A program made the translations under genes and the position numbers. A model generated the notes under the pieces. The model was given only the letters and a program-made list of their open reading frames with translations, was not told the origin of the DNA and ran no database searches. Positions 1-9,415 of a stretch of 64,000 nucleotides of DNA are shown one piece after another. Numbering within the stretch: position 1 is the first letter of the stretch; each line of letters opens with the position of its first letter. Source of the stretch: Fimbriiglobus ruber (lineage in GTDB: Bacteria > Planctomycetota > Planctomycetia > Gemmatales > Gemmataceae); assembly GCF_002197845.1 (NCBI RefSeq), contig NZ_NIDE01000008.1:62001-126000 (forward strand), read 5' to 3'.

Positions 1-375
1 CGCGTAGAATGCGGCCGACAAGAGCCGGTTGGCGTTGGCTGCAAACACATGGGCTTCTTTTCCGGTGGCCGCGTCCTTGAGTTTGACCGAGCCGTCGTCA
101 CTGGCCGAGGCGAACCACTTCCCGTCCGGGCTGAACGCCACCGCCCGGACAACGTCCCAGTGCTTCAGTGGGTCGCCGAGGGTCAGTAGAACGGTCGCCG
201 GTTCCGCCCGCGGCCCGCGGCGACCCTGCTGCCTCTGTTGCTGGAGTTGCTGCTGCTGGGTTCCGGCGGCTTGAGGCACGGTCGGCTTGCCCGGCGGCGG
301 TTGGGCCGAAGACGGAGTGGCGAGCGACACGCCGGCGGCAACGACCACGGCGCGGAAGGCGGGGAATTTGGTCAC
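1..375 (-). CDS. WD40-repeat secreted protein, N-terminal part (cut by window edge)
   Basis: The 125 visible codons begin at a GTG (373-375) preceded by GAGGTG. They encode a signal-peptide-like start (alanine/valine-rich stretch ending near SSAQ), a Gln-rich linker, and then the first WD40 blade, seen as the motif [20 protein letters not shown]. The reading frame stays open to position 1, so the rest lies outside the window. WD40 propellers are protein-interaction scaffolds, and in planctomycetes they often accompany DUF1501/DUF1553 proteins. Here the gene is last in a minus-strand run with such a pair. The specific role is unknown. Confidence 0.75.
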   Translation of the reverse strand, partial: MTKFPAFRAVVVAAGVSLATPSSAQPPPGKPTVPQAAGTQQQQLQQQRQQGRRGPRAEPATVLLTLGDPLKHWDVVRAVAFSPDGKWFASASDDGSVKLKDAATGKEAHVFAANANRLLSAAFYA

Positions 376-435
376 GAGACACCTCGGGGACGAAAGCGGC
401 CGGGCCGCACGCGGCCCGACCGGGGTGGTTTGGGA

Positions 436-1245
436 TTACTTCTTCGCCGCGACCTTGCGGATGAACGCCAGAACCGCTTCGCCGGTCGGATCGCCGTCGG
501 CGATCTTCGTGAGCAGGGTGCCGTGTTCGCGGCCCTTGGCCTCGTACACAGTCGCGATCACCTTGTTGGCCTTCAGGGCGTCGGCGAACTCGGCCGTCTG
601 CTTGTCCTTGCCGGGGTTGTCCTTGTCGGCGTAGGCCAGGAAGAAGGCCGGCAGCCCGGCGCGGACGTGGGTGAGCGGGGACGCCTGCCGGGCCGGCTCC
701 TCGCCGCCGTACTGGCTGACCCGGTCCGGGCCGATCTTGTAGCCACCGCTGAGCGAGACCACTCCGCGGATGTCGCCACCGTTCAGCTTCGGGTCGGTGG
801 CCAGGACGGACGCCAGGTGCCCCCCCGCCGAGTGCCCCCCGACGAACAACTTGTCGGCCGCAAGCCCGTACTTCGAGGCGTTCGCCTTCACCCACGCGAC
901 CGCCTTGGCGCCGTCCTCGACCGGAGCGGGGTACTTGTTGGCCGGTAGCAGCCGGTAGCCGGCGGCGGCCACCGCGACGCCGTGCTTGGCGAGCGTCCGG
1001 CCGAATTGAGCCGCGTCTTTGCGATCGCCCTTCGTGTACCCGCCGCCGTGGAAGAACACGAGTACCGGCGCGCCTGTCTGACCCTCGGGCAAGTACAGAT
1101 CGAGTTTGTTCCGGTCGGGGTCGCCGCCGTCGGCGTAAGGCACGTCCGCGATCAGCTTGACGGCCGTCTCGTTGTCGGCCGCCGGCGCCACCCCGGCGGT
1201 CATCGCCACCACGGCCACCGTCATCAGTCGAACGATCCACTTCAT
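436..1245 (-). CDS. Secreted alpha/beta hydrolase (HSL/esterase-like)
   Basis: 269 residues. The start at ATG 1245 is chosen because it gives a signal peptide (residues 1-23, ending AAD); the frame stays open further upstream but that part is not signal-like. HGGG at residues 66-69 is the oxyanion-hole motif of the hormone-sensitive-lipase branch. GHSAGG places the nucleophile at Ser139. A His in KGREHGTLL near the C terminus fits the triad His. The family hydrolyses carboxyl esters, and the natural substrate cannot be inferred. The gene lies 53 bp downstream of the DUF1553 gene on the same strand and is probably co-transcribed with it. Confidence 0.85.
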   Translation of the reverse strand: MKWIVRLMTVAVVAMTAGVAPAADNETAVKLIADVPYADGGDPDRNKLDLYLPEGQTGAPVLVFFHGGGYTKGDRKDAAQFGRTLAKHGVAVAAAGYRLLPANKYPAPVEDGAKAVAWVKANASKYGLAADKLFVGGHSAGGHLASVLATDPKLNGGDIRGVVSLSGGYKIGPDRVSQYGGEEPARQASPLTHVRAGLPAFFLAYADKDNPGKDKQTAEFADALKANKVIATVYEAKGREHGTLLTKIADGDPTGEAVLAFIRKVAAKK

Positions 1246-1298
1246 CTCATTACCTCGGTCGGTTGAGGCGGTCCGAAGACCGCCGTCGGTGTGCGGCA

Positions 1299-3515
1299 TC
1301 AATGCCGGAACAGGAATTCCTTCGAGTTCAGTAGCGCCCAGTGGACGTCCTCCCACGCCTGCCGGCGGTCGGGAGCGGACGCCAGGTGGAGCAACGCCGC
1401 CCGCTCCTCGACCGCGGTCGGCGGGCGGGTCAGCGTCGCCAGGTACAGTTCGCGGAGGGCCGCGTCGGCCGGCTTCCCCTCCTTGAGCAGCCGGCCGACG
1501 CGATTGTCCGGGGCGATCAACTTGACTTTCAGTGTCGGGCCGTTGATCAGTTGAAGGGCGTGGCCGAGGCTGGAGTCCGCTTGCCGCTCGCACTCACACG
1601 CCGTTTCCCGCGCCGGCTGGCCGAACGCCTTCAGGAACGGGTGGTGGAACACGTCTCCGTCCGGCAGTTGCGTCGCCCGGGTCCCCGGTTTTGTCCCCTC
1701 GAATATCTCCGGCACGCCGGTCGCGTCCGACAGGGCGTCGAGCAGCACCTCGGCCGAAAGCAGTTTGGTCACCGCGTGGGAGAAGAACCGCTCGTCCGGG
1801 GCGTTCGCTTCGGTCGACGCCGCCGAGAGTTGGTACGTCCGGGACCGCATGACCGTCCGGACGAGGTGCCGTAGGTCGAAGTTGTGGTCCGCGAAGTCCT
1901 TCGCCAGGGCATCGAGCAGTTCGTCGCTGGCCGCCGGGTTGGAGTCCCGGAAGTCGTCCACCGGGTCGACCAGCCCGCGGCCGAGAAGGTGATACCAGAC
2001 CCGATTCGCCGTCGACCGGGCGAAGAACGGGTTCTTCTTGTCGGTCACCCAGTTCGCCAGGGCGACCCGCCGGTCCTCGTCCGGGCCGATGACCGGGATC
2101 TCCCCGCCCAGGAACCGGGGCGGCTGGGGCTCCTTGATCCGCGGGTGGACGACCTCCCCGCTTTTGGCGTGAAAGATATCGAGGGCCCCCAGGTTGAACC
2201 GGTTCAGCCGCGGGTAGAGCGGGTCCGGCCGGTCCTTCACCCGGGCGAAGAACGCCGCCAGACCGTAGTAGTCGTCCTGGGTCCACCGCTCGAAGGGGTG
2301 GTTGTGGCACTCGGCGCAGCTCATCCGGATGCCGAGGAACAGTTGGGCGGTACTCCGACCCAGGTCGTCCGGCTTGCGGACCTTGCGGTCGCTCCGGAAG
2401 TAACTGGCCGGCGGGTTCAGGAAGGTGCTCCCGCTGGCGGTGAGCAACTCGCGCACCACCTGGTCGAACGGGGTGTTGGCGAGGAAGTGGTTTCTGAGCC
2501 ACTGGACGTACAGGTACGCCCCTTTGGCCTGGACCGCCCGCCGGTTGACGTTCAACACGTCGGCCCATTTGAGCGCCCAGAAGTCGGCAAACTCGGGGCG
2601 CTCCAGCAACCGGTCGATGAGCTTGTCCCGCTTCGCCGGGTCGGCGTCCGTCAGGAACGCCTCGGCCTCGGCCGGGGTCGGCAACACCCCGATCAGGTCG
2701 AGGTGCGTTCGCCGCAGGAACTCGGTGTCCGCGGCCAACTCCGACGGGGCGAGTTGGAGCAGCCGTTGTTTGGCGTACAACAATTCGTCCACGTAGTTGT
2801 TCGCGGGCGGGTCCGGCCAGCGGAACGCCGGGTCCGGCTCGACGAACGTCAGGCGGACCGAGACGATCTCGTTCAGGTACTTGGTCTGGATCGCCACCTC
2901 GCCGGTCTTGGCGAACGTGACGAGCCCGTTCGCGTCCACCCGGGCGACCGCCTCGTCGCTCGACCGGAACACGGTTAACCGGGTGACATCGGCTGTACTC
3001 CGATCAGCGAAGTGGGCGGTGGTCGTCACCTGCTGAGTGCGGACCGGTGCCCGCACGAGCGTGTTCGCCGGCCGGACTTCGAGCCGGGCGTGTGCGGGCA
3101 GGTCGACCGGGTCGGTCTTGGCGCCCTGGCGCACCCACTCCCTTAGGACGGCATCGGCCGGGTCGCCGGGTCGGAGCCGGATGCCCCCCTCGTGCGGCAC
3201 CTTGCCCCGCCCCTTGAGGAGGATCAGACTCTGGTCCGGGTCGGCCACGCTCACCCGCCGGCCGGCCGAGTCGTGGACCAGTTGCTTGTAGTCGGCGGCC
3301 GGGTCGAACCCCCGGAGCGACAGCTTGAATCCGTTCTTCCCGCTCGGGGTGCCGTGGCACGCCCCGGCGTTACACCCGGCCACACCCAGGGCCGGGACAA
3401 CCTGTCGGACGAAACTGACCGGTTCGCCCGGCTTGGGGACCGCCAGGTCGGCGGCGTCGGCCCGCGCGAAAACCGTCGCCATTCCGGCGACGGCAATCAG
3501 GACTGGTACGCGCAT
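1299..3515 (-). CDS. Planctomycete DUF1549/DUF1553 protein with cytochrome-like N terminus and Ig-like domain
   Basis: 738 residues with a signal peptide (1-22). A cytochrome-c-like segment has C48 and C53-H54 (CNAGACH), giving CX4CH spacing instead of the classical CXXCH. A Big2-like Ig segment follows around residues 150-225. Next come the DUF1549 region (FLRRTHLDLIGVLPTPAEA) and the DUF1553 region (ANWVTDKKNPFFARSTANRV). A second CAECH motif sits in the middle. These proteins are abundant, secreted and biochemically uncharacterised in planctomycetes; a link to polysaccharide breakdown has been proposed by others. The DUF1501 gene upstream at 3708-5111 is the usual partner. Confidence 0.9.
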   Translation of the reverse strand: MRVPVLIAVAGMATVFARADAADLAVPKPGEPVSFVRQVVPALGVAGCNAGACHGTPSGKNGFKLSLRGFDPAADYKQLVHDSAGRRVSVADPDQSLILLKGRGKVPHEGGIRLRPGDPADAVLREWVRQGAKTDPVDLPAHARLEVRPANTLVRAPVRTQQVTTTAHFADRSTADVTRLTVFRSSDEAVARVDANGLVTFAKTGEVAIQTKYLNEIVSVRLTFVEPDPAFRWPDPPANNYVDELLYAKQRLLQLAPSELAADTEFLRRTHLDLIGVLPTPAEAEAFLTDADPAKRDKLIDRLLERPEFADFWALKWADVLNVNRRAVQAKGAYLYVQWLRNHFLANTPFDQVVRELLTASGSTFLNPPASYFRSDRKVRKPDDLGRSTAQLFLGIRMSCAECHNHPFERWTQDDYYGLAAFFARVKDRPDPLYPRLNRFNLGALDIFHAKSGEVVHPRIKEPQPPRFLGGEIPVIGPDEDRRVALANWVTDKKNPFFARSTANRVWYHLLGRGLVDPVDDFRDSNPAASDELLDALAKDFADHNFDLRHLVRTVMRSRTYQLSAASTEANAPDERFFSHAVTKLLSAEVLLDALSDATGVPEIFEGTKPGTRATQLPDGDVFHHPFLKAFGQPARETACECERQADSSLGHALQLINGPTLKVKLIAPDNRVGRLLKEGKPADAALRELYLATLTRPPTAVEERAALLHLASAPDRRQAWEDVHWALLNSKEFLFRH

Positions 3516-3707
3516 GAAGTCCGCCTACGTATATTGGTGTAAATCGGCTGCCTCCGCACCGCCCGGCCGCCGTCCTCGGCGGCGGCCCGGCACGCGACAC
3601 AGGGATATCGCGTACACCGGCGATGTGCTCTCCAGTCACTCCGACGGTCGGTGGTGCGGAGGCAGTGGTTCAGGTCGTTCTCTTGTTGTTCGGCGTCGGC
3701 TTCTCGT

Positions 3708-5111
3708 TTACAGCAGGGCCTTGATCGGTTTGCCGTCGATCAGGTGGTGCGGACGTTGGAGCCCGTCGTACAGGACCGCGTCGGGGTCTACCCCCAGGCA
3801 GTGGTAGATCGTGGCGAGCAGGTCCTCCGGCCGGTACGGGTCGCTCGCCGGGTAGGCCCCGGTCTTGTCGCTGGCCCCGACCACCCGCCCGCCCTTTACC
3901 CCACCCCCGCCGAGCAGGATCGAGTAACAAAACGGCCAGTGGTCCCGGCCGCTGTTGGCATTGAGCTTCGGGGTCCGGCCGAACTCGTTAAAGAATATGA
4001 CCAGCGTTTCGTCCCAAAGGCCGCGGTCGGCCAGGTCGCCGAACAGGGCCGCGAACGCCCGGTCCGTGGCCGGGTACAAGTTCTCCTCGATCAGCTTGAA
4101 GCAGTTGGCGTGGGTGTCGTACCCGGGCCCGCCGCGCCCGCCGACGTTGGACCGGGGCCAGTTGATCTGGACCAACCGGGTGCCCGCTTCGACCAACCGG
4201 CGGGCGAGCAGGCACTGCTGGCCGAAGGTGTGCTCGCCGTATTTCTCACGAACCTCTTTCGGCTCCCGTTCGAGGTCGAACGCCTCCTGGGCGGCCGGCG
4301 ACCCGATCATGTCGAACGCCTTGGCGTAGTGCGGGTCGAGCGACTTCGTCGCCGCCTTGTCGTCCAGGTACTTCGCCCCGGCGGTCACCTGGGCGAGCAG
4401 GTGACGGCGGGCGCCCAGCCGGGTCGCCGAGAGCGCCGGGTCGGACGCCACCGCGCCGGGGTTGAACGCCGGCTCCCCGGCGTAGCTGTTCACCCGGTAC
4501 GGGTCGTGGGCGGCCCCCAGGAACCCGGCGAACTGGCCCGGCCACTCGGGCCCGTTCGGCCCCATTGCCACCGGCATCATGACGAACGCCGGGAGATCCT
4601 TGCGGTTCGGCAGGAACTTGGCCGCCACGCTCCCGAAGTGCGGCCGGTCCTCCCGGCTCATGGTCCCGCTCTCGGGCGTCACCGCGCGGGGGATCTTGGC
4701 CCCGCACAAAGTCCAGTACAGGGCCGACGGGTGGACCGTGTCGGTGTGGTGCAGGGACCGGAGGAGGCTGAACTTGTCCGCGTGTTTGGCCAATTCCGGC
4801 AATTTCTCGTTGATGCGCAACCCGGGCACGTTCGTGTCCGTCCCTTTGTACGGCCCGCGGATCTCGGCCGGCGCGTCCGGCTTCGGGTCGAACGAATCCA
4901 TCTGCCCGGTGCCGCCGTTGGTGCAGAAGACGATGACCGACCGGGCGGTGCCCACCTTCTTGGTCCCGTCGTCTTTCGTCGCGGCCGCCCGGGCCTTGAG
5001 CAGGCCGGGCAGTGTTAGTCCGGCGACCGACAGCCCGCCGACCCGGAGCAGTTCGCGGCGGCTGACGCCGTCGCAGAGGCGTGGGCCGGTCGGGGCATTC
5101 CACGTGATCAT
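3708..5111 (-). CDS. DUF1501 domain protein (Tat-exported, sulfatase-like fold)
   Basis: 467 residues. The start is ATG 5111, seven bases after a GGAGA ribosome-binding site. Longer reading is possible, but the added 19 residues precede the Tat-like signal SRRELLRVGG. DUF1501 hallmarks are seen: NGGTGQMDSFDPKPDAPAE near the N terminus, then CLLARRLVEAGTRLVQINWP, FFNEFGRTPKLN and GRDHWPFCYSILLGGGG. The family resembles alkaline phosphatase/sulfatase-fold proteins, but no activity is established. It is the first large gene of a minus-strand run with the DUF1553 protein, the hydrolase and the WD40 gene. Confidence 0.92.
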   Translation of the reverse strand: MITWNAPTGPRLCDGVSRRELLRVGGLSVAGLTLPGLLKARAAATKDDGTKKVGTARSVIVFCTNGGTGQMDSFDPKPDAPAEIRGPYKGTDTNVPGLRINEKLPELAKHADKFSLLRSLHHTDTVHPSALYWTLCGAKIPRAVTPESGTMSREDRPHFGSVAAKFLPNRKDLPAFVMMPVAMGPNGPEWPGQFAGFLGAAHDPYRVNSYAGEPAFNPGAVASDPALSATRLGARRHLLAQVTAGAKYLDDKAATKSLDPHYAKAFDMIGSPAAQEAFDLEREPKEVREKYGEHTFGQQCLLARRLVEAGTRLVQINWPRSNVGGRGGPGYDTHANCFKLIEENLYPATDRAFAALFGDLADRGLWDETLVIFFNEFGRTPKLNANSGRDHWPFCYSILLGGGGVKGGRVVGASDKTGAYPASDPYRPEDLLATIYHCLGVDPDAVLYDGLQRPHHLIDGKPIKALL

Positions 5112-5146
5112 GAGCGTCTCCTGTGTGTGCGTGTCAATCCGGCCCG

Positions 5147-5443
5147 TCATACGGTCGCCAGCGTCCACCCCTCAGCCTGGTCGCGGAGCAGTGCGAGGCC
5201 GGATTCGATGTCGAACGGGCTGACCCAACCCACGTTGCTCGCGTCGGCGTCCCCCCAGCCGTCGTCGGGCGAACAGCCGAGCCAGTAGTCGCCGGGTCGT
5301 GGGGTCGCGTCCGGCCGCGCGAGATCCAGACCGTAACGGTCGGCCAGCCCCCGAACGGCCGAGTCGACCGCCAGCGGGAGATCCCGTCGGACAACCACCC
5401 GCCGGACGTTCAACACCTCGTTTTCGCACGTCAGCCGTATCAT
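5147..5443 (-). CDS. Small hypothetical protein (98 aa)
   Basis: Starting at ATG 5443 the protein is MIRLTCENEVL..., ending AEGWTLATV. No family is recognised. It has no signal peptide or membrane segment, and a WVSPFDIESGLALLRDQ stretch near the C terminus looks like a folded domain. The stop lies 35 bp upstream of the DUF1501 start on the same strand, so it could head that operon. The 51 bases of open frame upstream of this ATG are judged non-coding because the ATG begins a well-formed hydrophobic/charged strand. Coding status is likely but not certain. Confidence 0.55.
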   Translation of the reverse strand: MIRLTCENEVLNVRRVVVRRDLPLAVDSAVRGLADRYGLDLARPDATPRPGDYWLGCSPDDGWGDADASNVGWVSPFDIESGLALLRDQAEGWTLATV

Positions 5444-5541
5444 TGCCGCCTCCTGGAAGGGACCACCGCGCCAGAAACAACTCGATCGGTTCATCCGACT
5501 TAACTCAGAGCCTCAGGCCAAGCCCCGTCGGGTGCGGGCGG

Positions 5542-6051
5542 TCATTTGAGATCGATGTCGGGGACGACTGTCGGGGCCGCATCGACCTTGATCTTGATCC
5601 CGGACGACTTCGGATCCCGGTAACGGTTCTTGAAAAGGTCGAACCGGCCCTCGTCCTTGCCGAAATCTTTCCCGGATTCCTCCGCCCCGATGGCCGGGTT
5701 GGCATCCTTGGCCGAAGCCTGGTTATGCGGACCCCGCCAGGTAATACCGACCGCGTACTCTCCGACGGGCGCCCCGTCTCCGGACGCGTACGTGGAGATC
5801 ACGAACGAGCCGTCGCTGGAGGTCGTGGCCCGCGGGCGTAAGGCCTCAGGATCCTCCCGGCCGACCGGCACCAAGAACAGCTTGGCGTGGCCGACCGGGG
5901 CTCCCTTGGCGAGTATCCGCCCTTTCACAGAGAAAACCTTCTGGCGCGGAGGCGGCCCCCCACACCCCGACTGGACCAGTCCCAGTTGGGCCACGAAAAC
6001 GGCGGTCGCAACTCGCACCCAACCACCACGAACCACGGCTGCCCGGGTCAT
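5542..6051 (-). CDS. Lipoprotein with transthyretin/carboxypeptidase-regulatory-like fold
   Basis: 169 residues. The N terminus has a basic start, a hydrophobic core and a lipobox-like end at LVQSGC, so it is probably lipidated. The body reads VKGRILAKGAPVGHAKLFLVP and then TSSDGSFVISTYASGDGAPVGEYAV. This is the planctomycete beta-sandwich 'carboxypeptidase regulatory-like' pattern in which a GKPVxGAxVxF strand is followed by TxxDGxF and GxY. It lies 108 bp downstream of the DUF1559 gene on the same strand, a very common planctomycete pairing. The function is unknown; it is probably a surface or envelope protein. Confidence 0.8.
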   Translation of the reverse strand: MTRAAVVRGGWVRVATAVFVAQLGLVQSGCGGPPPRQKVFSVKGRILAKGAPVGHAKLFLVPVGREDPEALRPRATTSSDGSFVISTYASGDGAPVGEYAVGITWRGPHNQASAKDANPAIGAEESGKDFGKDEGRFDLFKNRYRDPKSSGIKIKVDAAPTVVPDIDLK

Positions 6052-6159
6052 CGCTCACCTCGCAAGTTTTCGGTAATGTCACGCCCGACCAAGTGCCACC
6101 AGCCGAGCATGCTTCCGGGTCTGAGGCCAACAGTCCTGGGTTCAAGAAACCCGGATGAG

Positions 6160-7233
6160 TCAGTAGTTACTACCGGGGATGTCTCCCGCGGCCCGGGTGG
6201 CCAGGGACACGACGGTCTCGCTCGAGATGCTCGCGGTCAGGAACCGGACCGAGCCGTCCCCCAGGCTGACGTTGGCCCCACCGGTGTGGAACGAGTAGAT
6301 CTCTTCCGAGTTGGTGCAGTTCACCCAGCAGTTGCCGTAATAAGTGTTCGTGGCCTTGTTCCAGCCGGAGATTTTGGTCTGGATGCGGGGTTGAGACCAC
6401 GGGCCGCCGGTCACGTACCCGGCCGCCATTAACTTGCTGCTGCTAGTCTCGTCCGGATTGCTCTCGTCGAAGAGTTGCGTTGTGGGGGCCGGCTGGTTCC
6501 CGATATAGAGCAGAGGCCGCCCTGCCGACTCGATGAATCCGAGCGTGTTTGAAGTCCCGTCAGTGATATCCGTCAACTTGGTCGCCTTCTGCGTGATCGG
6601 GTAAATGTTTTTGAAGTACCCGGCGTAAAAACCCCTCGGTGCGACGATCCCCGCGCTCCCGATATTCGGATTGACCCCAGTGCACGGTGCGTAGTCGGTC
6701 GTCGCGGCGTTCGCATTGCCGCTCGAAGGATCGACCCGGCTTCCGGATTGGGGAGACGCCGGGCACTCGAAGGTCTTGACTCGGTTTGGCAACAGAGCAA
6801 AGTTCGGCCCACTGCTGGAATTCCACTGCCAGGTCAGGTCCCACCGGCTATAGAGGTCATTTCGCTCGATGTACGGGAGCAAGTAAACAAAGACCGAGTA
6901 CCGCGTGTAAGAGGTACCCGAGATTTGGTCCCCCAGGGCCAGGGCTTGCGCTCGACTCGTCGGCGGGTTCGGGTTGTCGTCGTCGAACCCCAGGATGGTG
7001 CCCGCGTCGTATGACCATTTCGCGGCGGGAGGTAGAAAGCTGTAGGTGCTCTCGTAATTCAGGGCAGCCAGGCCCAGTTGCTTCAGATTGTTGGAACACT
7101 GCGCCCGCGCAGCGGCGTCTCGGACTTTCTGTACGGCGGGCAACAGGAGGCCGATCAGGATGGCGATAATTGCGATTACCACAAGCAGTTCGATCAGCGT
7201 AAACGCCGACCGGCGATGGGACAGTGCGTGCAT
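6160..7233 (-). CDS. DUF1559 protein with type IV prepilin-like N terminus
   Basis: 357 residues. The class III/pseudopilin signal is [20 protein letters not shown]: a short basic leader, processing before Phe, Glu at +5 and a long hydrophobic helix. It is followed by [27 protein letters not shown], cited here as position 28 onward. The C terminus carries the DUF1559 pattern [21 protein letters not shown]-like RBS bases (GAGGG) lie eight bases before ATG 7233. These proteins are greatly expanded in planctomycetes and are thought to be exported by a pseudopilin system. The partner lipoprotein is directly downstream. Confidence 0.92.
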   Translation of the reverse strand: MHALSHRRSAFTLIELLVVIAIIAILIGLLLPAVQKVRDAAARAQCSNNLKQLGLAALNYESTYSFLPPAAKWSYDAGTILGFDDDNPNPPTSRAQALALGDQISGTSYTRYSVFVYLLPYIERNDLYSRWDLTWQWNSSSGPNFALLPNRVKTFECPASPQSGSRVDPSSGNANAATTDYAPCTGVNPNIGSAGIVAPRGFYAGYFKNIYPITQKATKLTDITDGTSNTLGFIESAGRPLLYIGNQPAPTTQLFDESNPDETSSSKLMAAGYVTGGPWSQPRIQTKISGWNKATNTYYGNCWVNCTNSEEIYSFHTGGANVSLGDGSVRFLTASISSETVVSLATRAAGDIPGSNY

Positions 7234-8151
7234 GGTCGAAACCCTCTGATTCAGGGACAGCGGGACACAGGTTTTGGTCGGGGCGCATCGCTCCCGGGAT
7301 CGGGACCGCGCCCGATCGCATGCTGATACTTCGTGAAATTTTGGGACCGCGAGTCCGAGCTCAAACCTGGAGAGAAGTGTGGGCTGTCAACAACAACCCG
7401 TGTGAGGAGATTGACAAAGCTCGACGCGCATGACTATCGGCCCTTTCGGTTGGAGTGTCGGTCCGAGGCCCTGTTTCCTCGGAACACGACGCCGGAAGTA
7501 CCGACGTGAATCAGGCAGATCAGCGAAGGAGTTGCGCGATCTGCACAGATTCGTGTCATGGTTGATCGTCACATCACGTCCACCGGATCTTGTTCCGATA
7601 CCCGGCGTCGCGTTGTGTTCACTAATATGATCGGAAACATGCACATTGTCAATGAGGCCCTTTTCATTTTGGCCGCACGACGAGGCCACTCCGTCAGATC
7701 GTTACAAGTTGACTGAGTAACACGCCGTCGGAACTCCTTACAGAACAAACTATTGACGCCGAATCGTTCTCAAATTCAAAATCGCACGTTCGGCTGCCAT
7801 CAGTCCGCCAACCTCTTGCGTGAAATGGCATGAACCCGGTGGCTGGGTCGTTTACAAAGCTCGGCTCATGAGGCGGCAGAGGTGCTTCGGCCTAGCGCGC
7901 GGCGCGGGTCTCCGACCCCGCCGTTCGACCCGACCGCAGGTCTCCCGCCCCACGGGATGTGCCCACCAGATTGGTGTCCCGTGCTGCACGCGGCGTGCGT
8001 TGGGTTGGGAGGCCTGCGGTCGGGTCGAACGGCGGGGTCGGAGACCCGCGCCGCGCGCCGGTGCGGGGGGGCGATTACAGCGTGATGTTTACACCCTTTC
8101 ACCATGCCGCCTCGTGAGCCACAAAGCTCTTCTGGCAGGGAGGTTAGCCGA
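7234..8151. other. Gene-free interval upstream of the DUF1559 gene
   Basis: No convincing coding frame is present in these 918 bases. The left part (7234-7800) is markedly more AT-rich than the neighbours and presumably holds the promoter of the minus-strand DUF1559 gene. The right part is occupied by the long inverted repeat listed separately at 7863-8120. Confidence 0.6.
7863..8120. repeat. Long interrupted inverted repeat (about 52-bp inner arms plus 16-bp outer arms)
   Basis: The inner arms run 7895-7946 and 8007-8058 approximately and are almost perfectly complementary; each contains the 20-mer family TCGAACGGCGGGGTCGGAGA or its complement. The outer 16-base arms GGCTCATGAGGCGGCA (7863-7878) and TGCCGCCTCGTGAGCC (8105-8120) match at 15 of 16 positions. 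The asymmetric inner spacers argue against a simple terminator. It may be a MITE or a structured RNA. Confidence 0.8.
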
Positions 8152-9051
8152 TCAATCGCGCGGATTCTTGCCCTGCACAACCGTGCGTTTGGCCTCTCGA
8201 ATCCAGTCGCCGAAGCCGCCCACGTAGTGACGGGACGGGACGCCGATTCGCTCCAGCGCAAAGATTGCGATCGCCGACCTGTTGCCCCCAGCCGAATAAG
8301 CAATGACGGACTTGTCGGTCACAAACCCGGCTTCGGCGAATCGACGCCGGATGGAGTCAGTGTCGAGGAATTGTCCGTCGGTGTCGACGAGCGAATAACT
8401 GTCGAGGTTTCGGGCGCCCGGGATGTGCCCGGTCGGGGCGGTCGGATTGGTTCTAGACTTGCGCTCGCCGCTGTATTCTTCGGCCGAGCGAGCGTCAAGC
8501 ACGTTCGATTCGGCTTTGCCGACCTCGTCGCGGGAGGCCAGGGATTTGTCGTGCAGTTGTGGGCGAAATTGGGCCAATGAGACCTTGGCCGGTTCCGTAC
8601 TCACCGGCCGCTTGTCTTTCGTCCATCGGTCAAACCCGCCGTCAACCAGTCCCACCCGCGGCACGCCGGCGTACACGAGCGACCACCAGACCCGTGCCGC
8701 GTCGTGTTGGCGGGCATTGTCATAGATGAAAACGACGCGGATGTCGGCGCCGAGGCCCAACGGCGCCAATGCGCTGGCCCAGGCCGTCTCGTTTGTGATC
8801 GATTCTGGCCGGGCGAGAGCCTGGAGCGCTTTCGTGTCGACCCAGACGGCTCCCGGAATGTGGCCCTTTTCGTACTCCGCTTTGAGGCGGGCGTCGAGCA
8901 GACGGATCGTAGCGTCTTTGAGCTCCCCCTGAAGTTTTTCTTGGGTGATGAGCGGCGAGCCCTTTTGCGGTTCGTCTGCCGCCCGGGCCGTGACCAGCAT
9001 GGCCAACATTGCAAGAACGGGCAGAGTGCCCTTCAGAATTCGTGTCAACAT
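8152..9051 (-). CDS. Secreted two-domain rhodanese-like protein without catalytic cysteine
   Basis: 299 residues from ATG 9051, with a signal peptide to about residue 25 (TARAA). It has two rhodanese folds. The first (about 35-150) contains LLDARLKAEYEKGHIPGAVW and VGLVDGGFDRW. The second (about 165-295) contains VLDARSAEEY, GHIPGARNLD and YVGGFGDW. Thiosulfate and mercaptopyruvate sulfurtransferases carry a Cys starting the active loop (CGxGxT/S). Here the loop is SAGGNRSA with Ser253 in that place, read directly from the TCG codon. Classical sulfur transfer is therefore unlikely, and the protein may bind rather than transfer. The gene is downstream of the DUF1501 gene on the same strand, but 364 bp separate them. 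Confidence 0.85.
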   Translation of the reverse strand: MLTRILKGTLPVLAMLAMLVTARAADEPQKGSPLITQEKLQGELKDATIRLLDARLKAEYEKGHIPGAVWVDTKALQALARPESITNETAWASALAPLGLGADIRVVFIYDNARQHDAARVWWSLVYAGVPRVGLVDGGFDRWTKDKRPVSTEPAKVSLAQFRPQLHDKSLASRDEVGKAESNVLDARSAEEYSGERKSRTNPTAPTGHIPGARNLDSYSLVDTDGQFLDTDSIRRRFAEAGFVTDKSVIAYSAGGNRSAIAIFALERIGVPSRHYVGGFGDWIREAKRTVVQGKNPRD

Positions 9052-9415
9052 CCTCGATCTCTCATTATGGTTGTAGGTAGAAGCCAATATTGCTGGTCAG
9101 AAAGGTTGTGTCAGAAAGGTTCCGGTCAGCCGTGGTTAGTAACCCCGATTCAACATCCTGGGAGGAACTGTCCGACGAATTCTGGGCAACTCGGACACTT
9201 CCTCCCGGGGTGTGAATCAGGCCCTTCCCCGAACACTGCTGGGGGCCGTGGGTCTTCCAGACCTTCCTCCGACTTCCGGCCCGGAGCTAATCCCAAAGCG
9301 GATCACCCGGTGCCAGAAACAACGTCACTTCCTGGCGGTGAATGACCGCAGGGGGATGTGTCACTGCACACGTTGGACTGACCCAATAAAGCACGACGGG
9401 AGTCCAGAACCGCGG
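9052..9415. other. Intergenic interval with a short tandem repeat
   Basis: No coding frame is supported. A 12-base unit GTCAGAAAGGTT occurs twice in direct orientation (9096-9107 and 9110-9121), just upstream of the minus-strand rhodanese-like gene. The spacing of 14 bases is too small to call it more than a possible promoter-region repeat. Confidence 0.4.

Noticed and set aside
3651-5018. 455-codon plus-strand frame
   Set aside because: Antisense shadow of the DUF1501 gene; its Arg/Val/Gly-rich composition is typical of the reverse strand of GC-rich genes and it has no domain.
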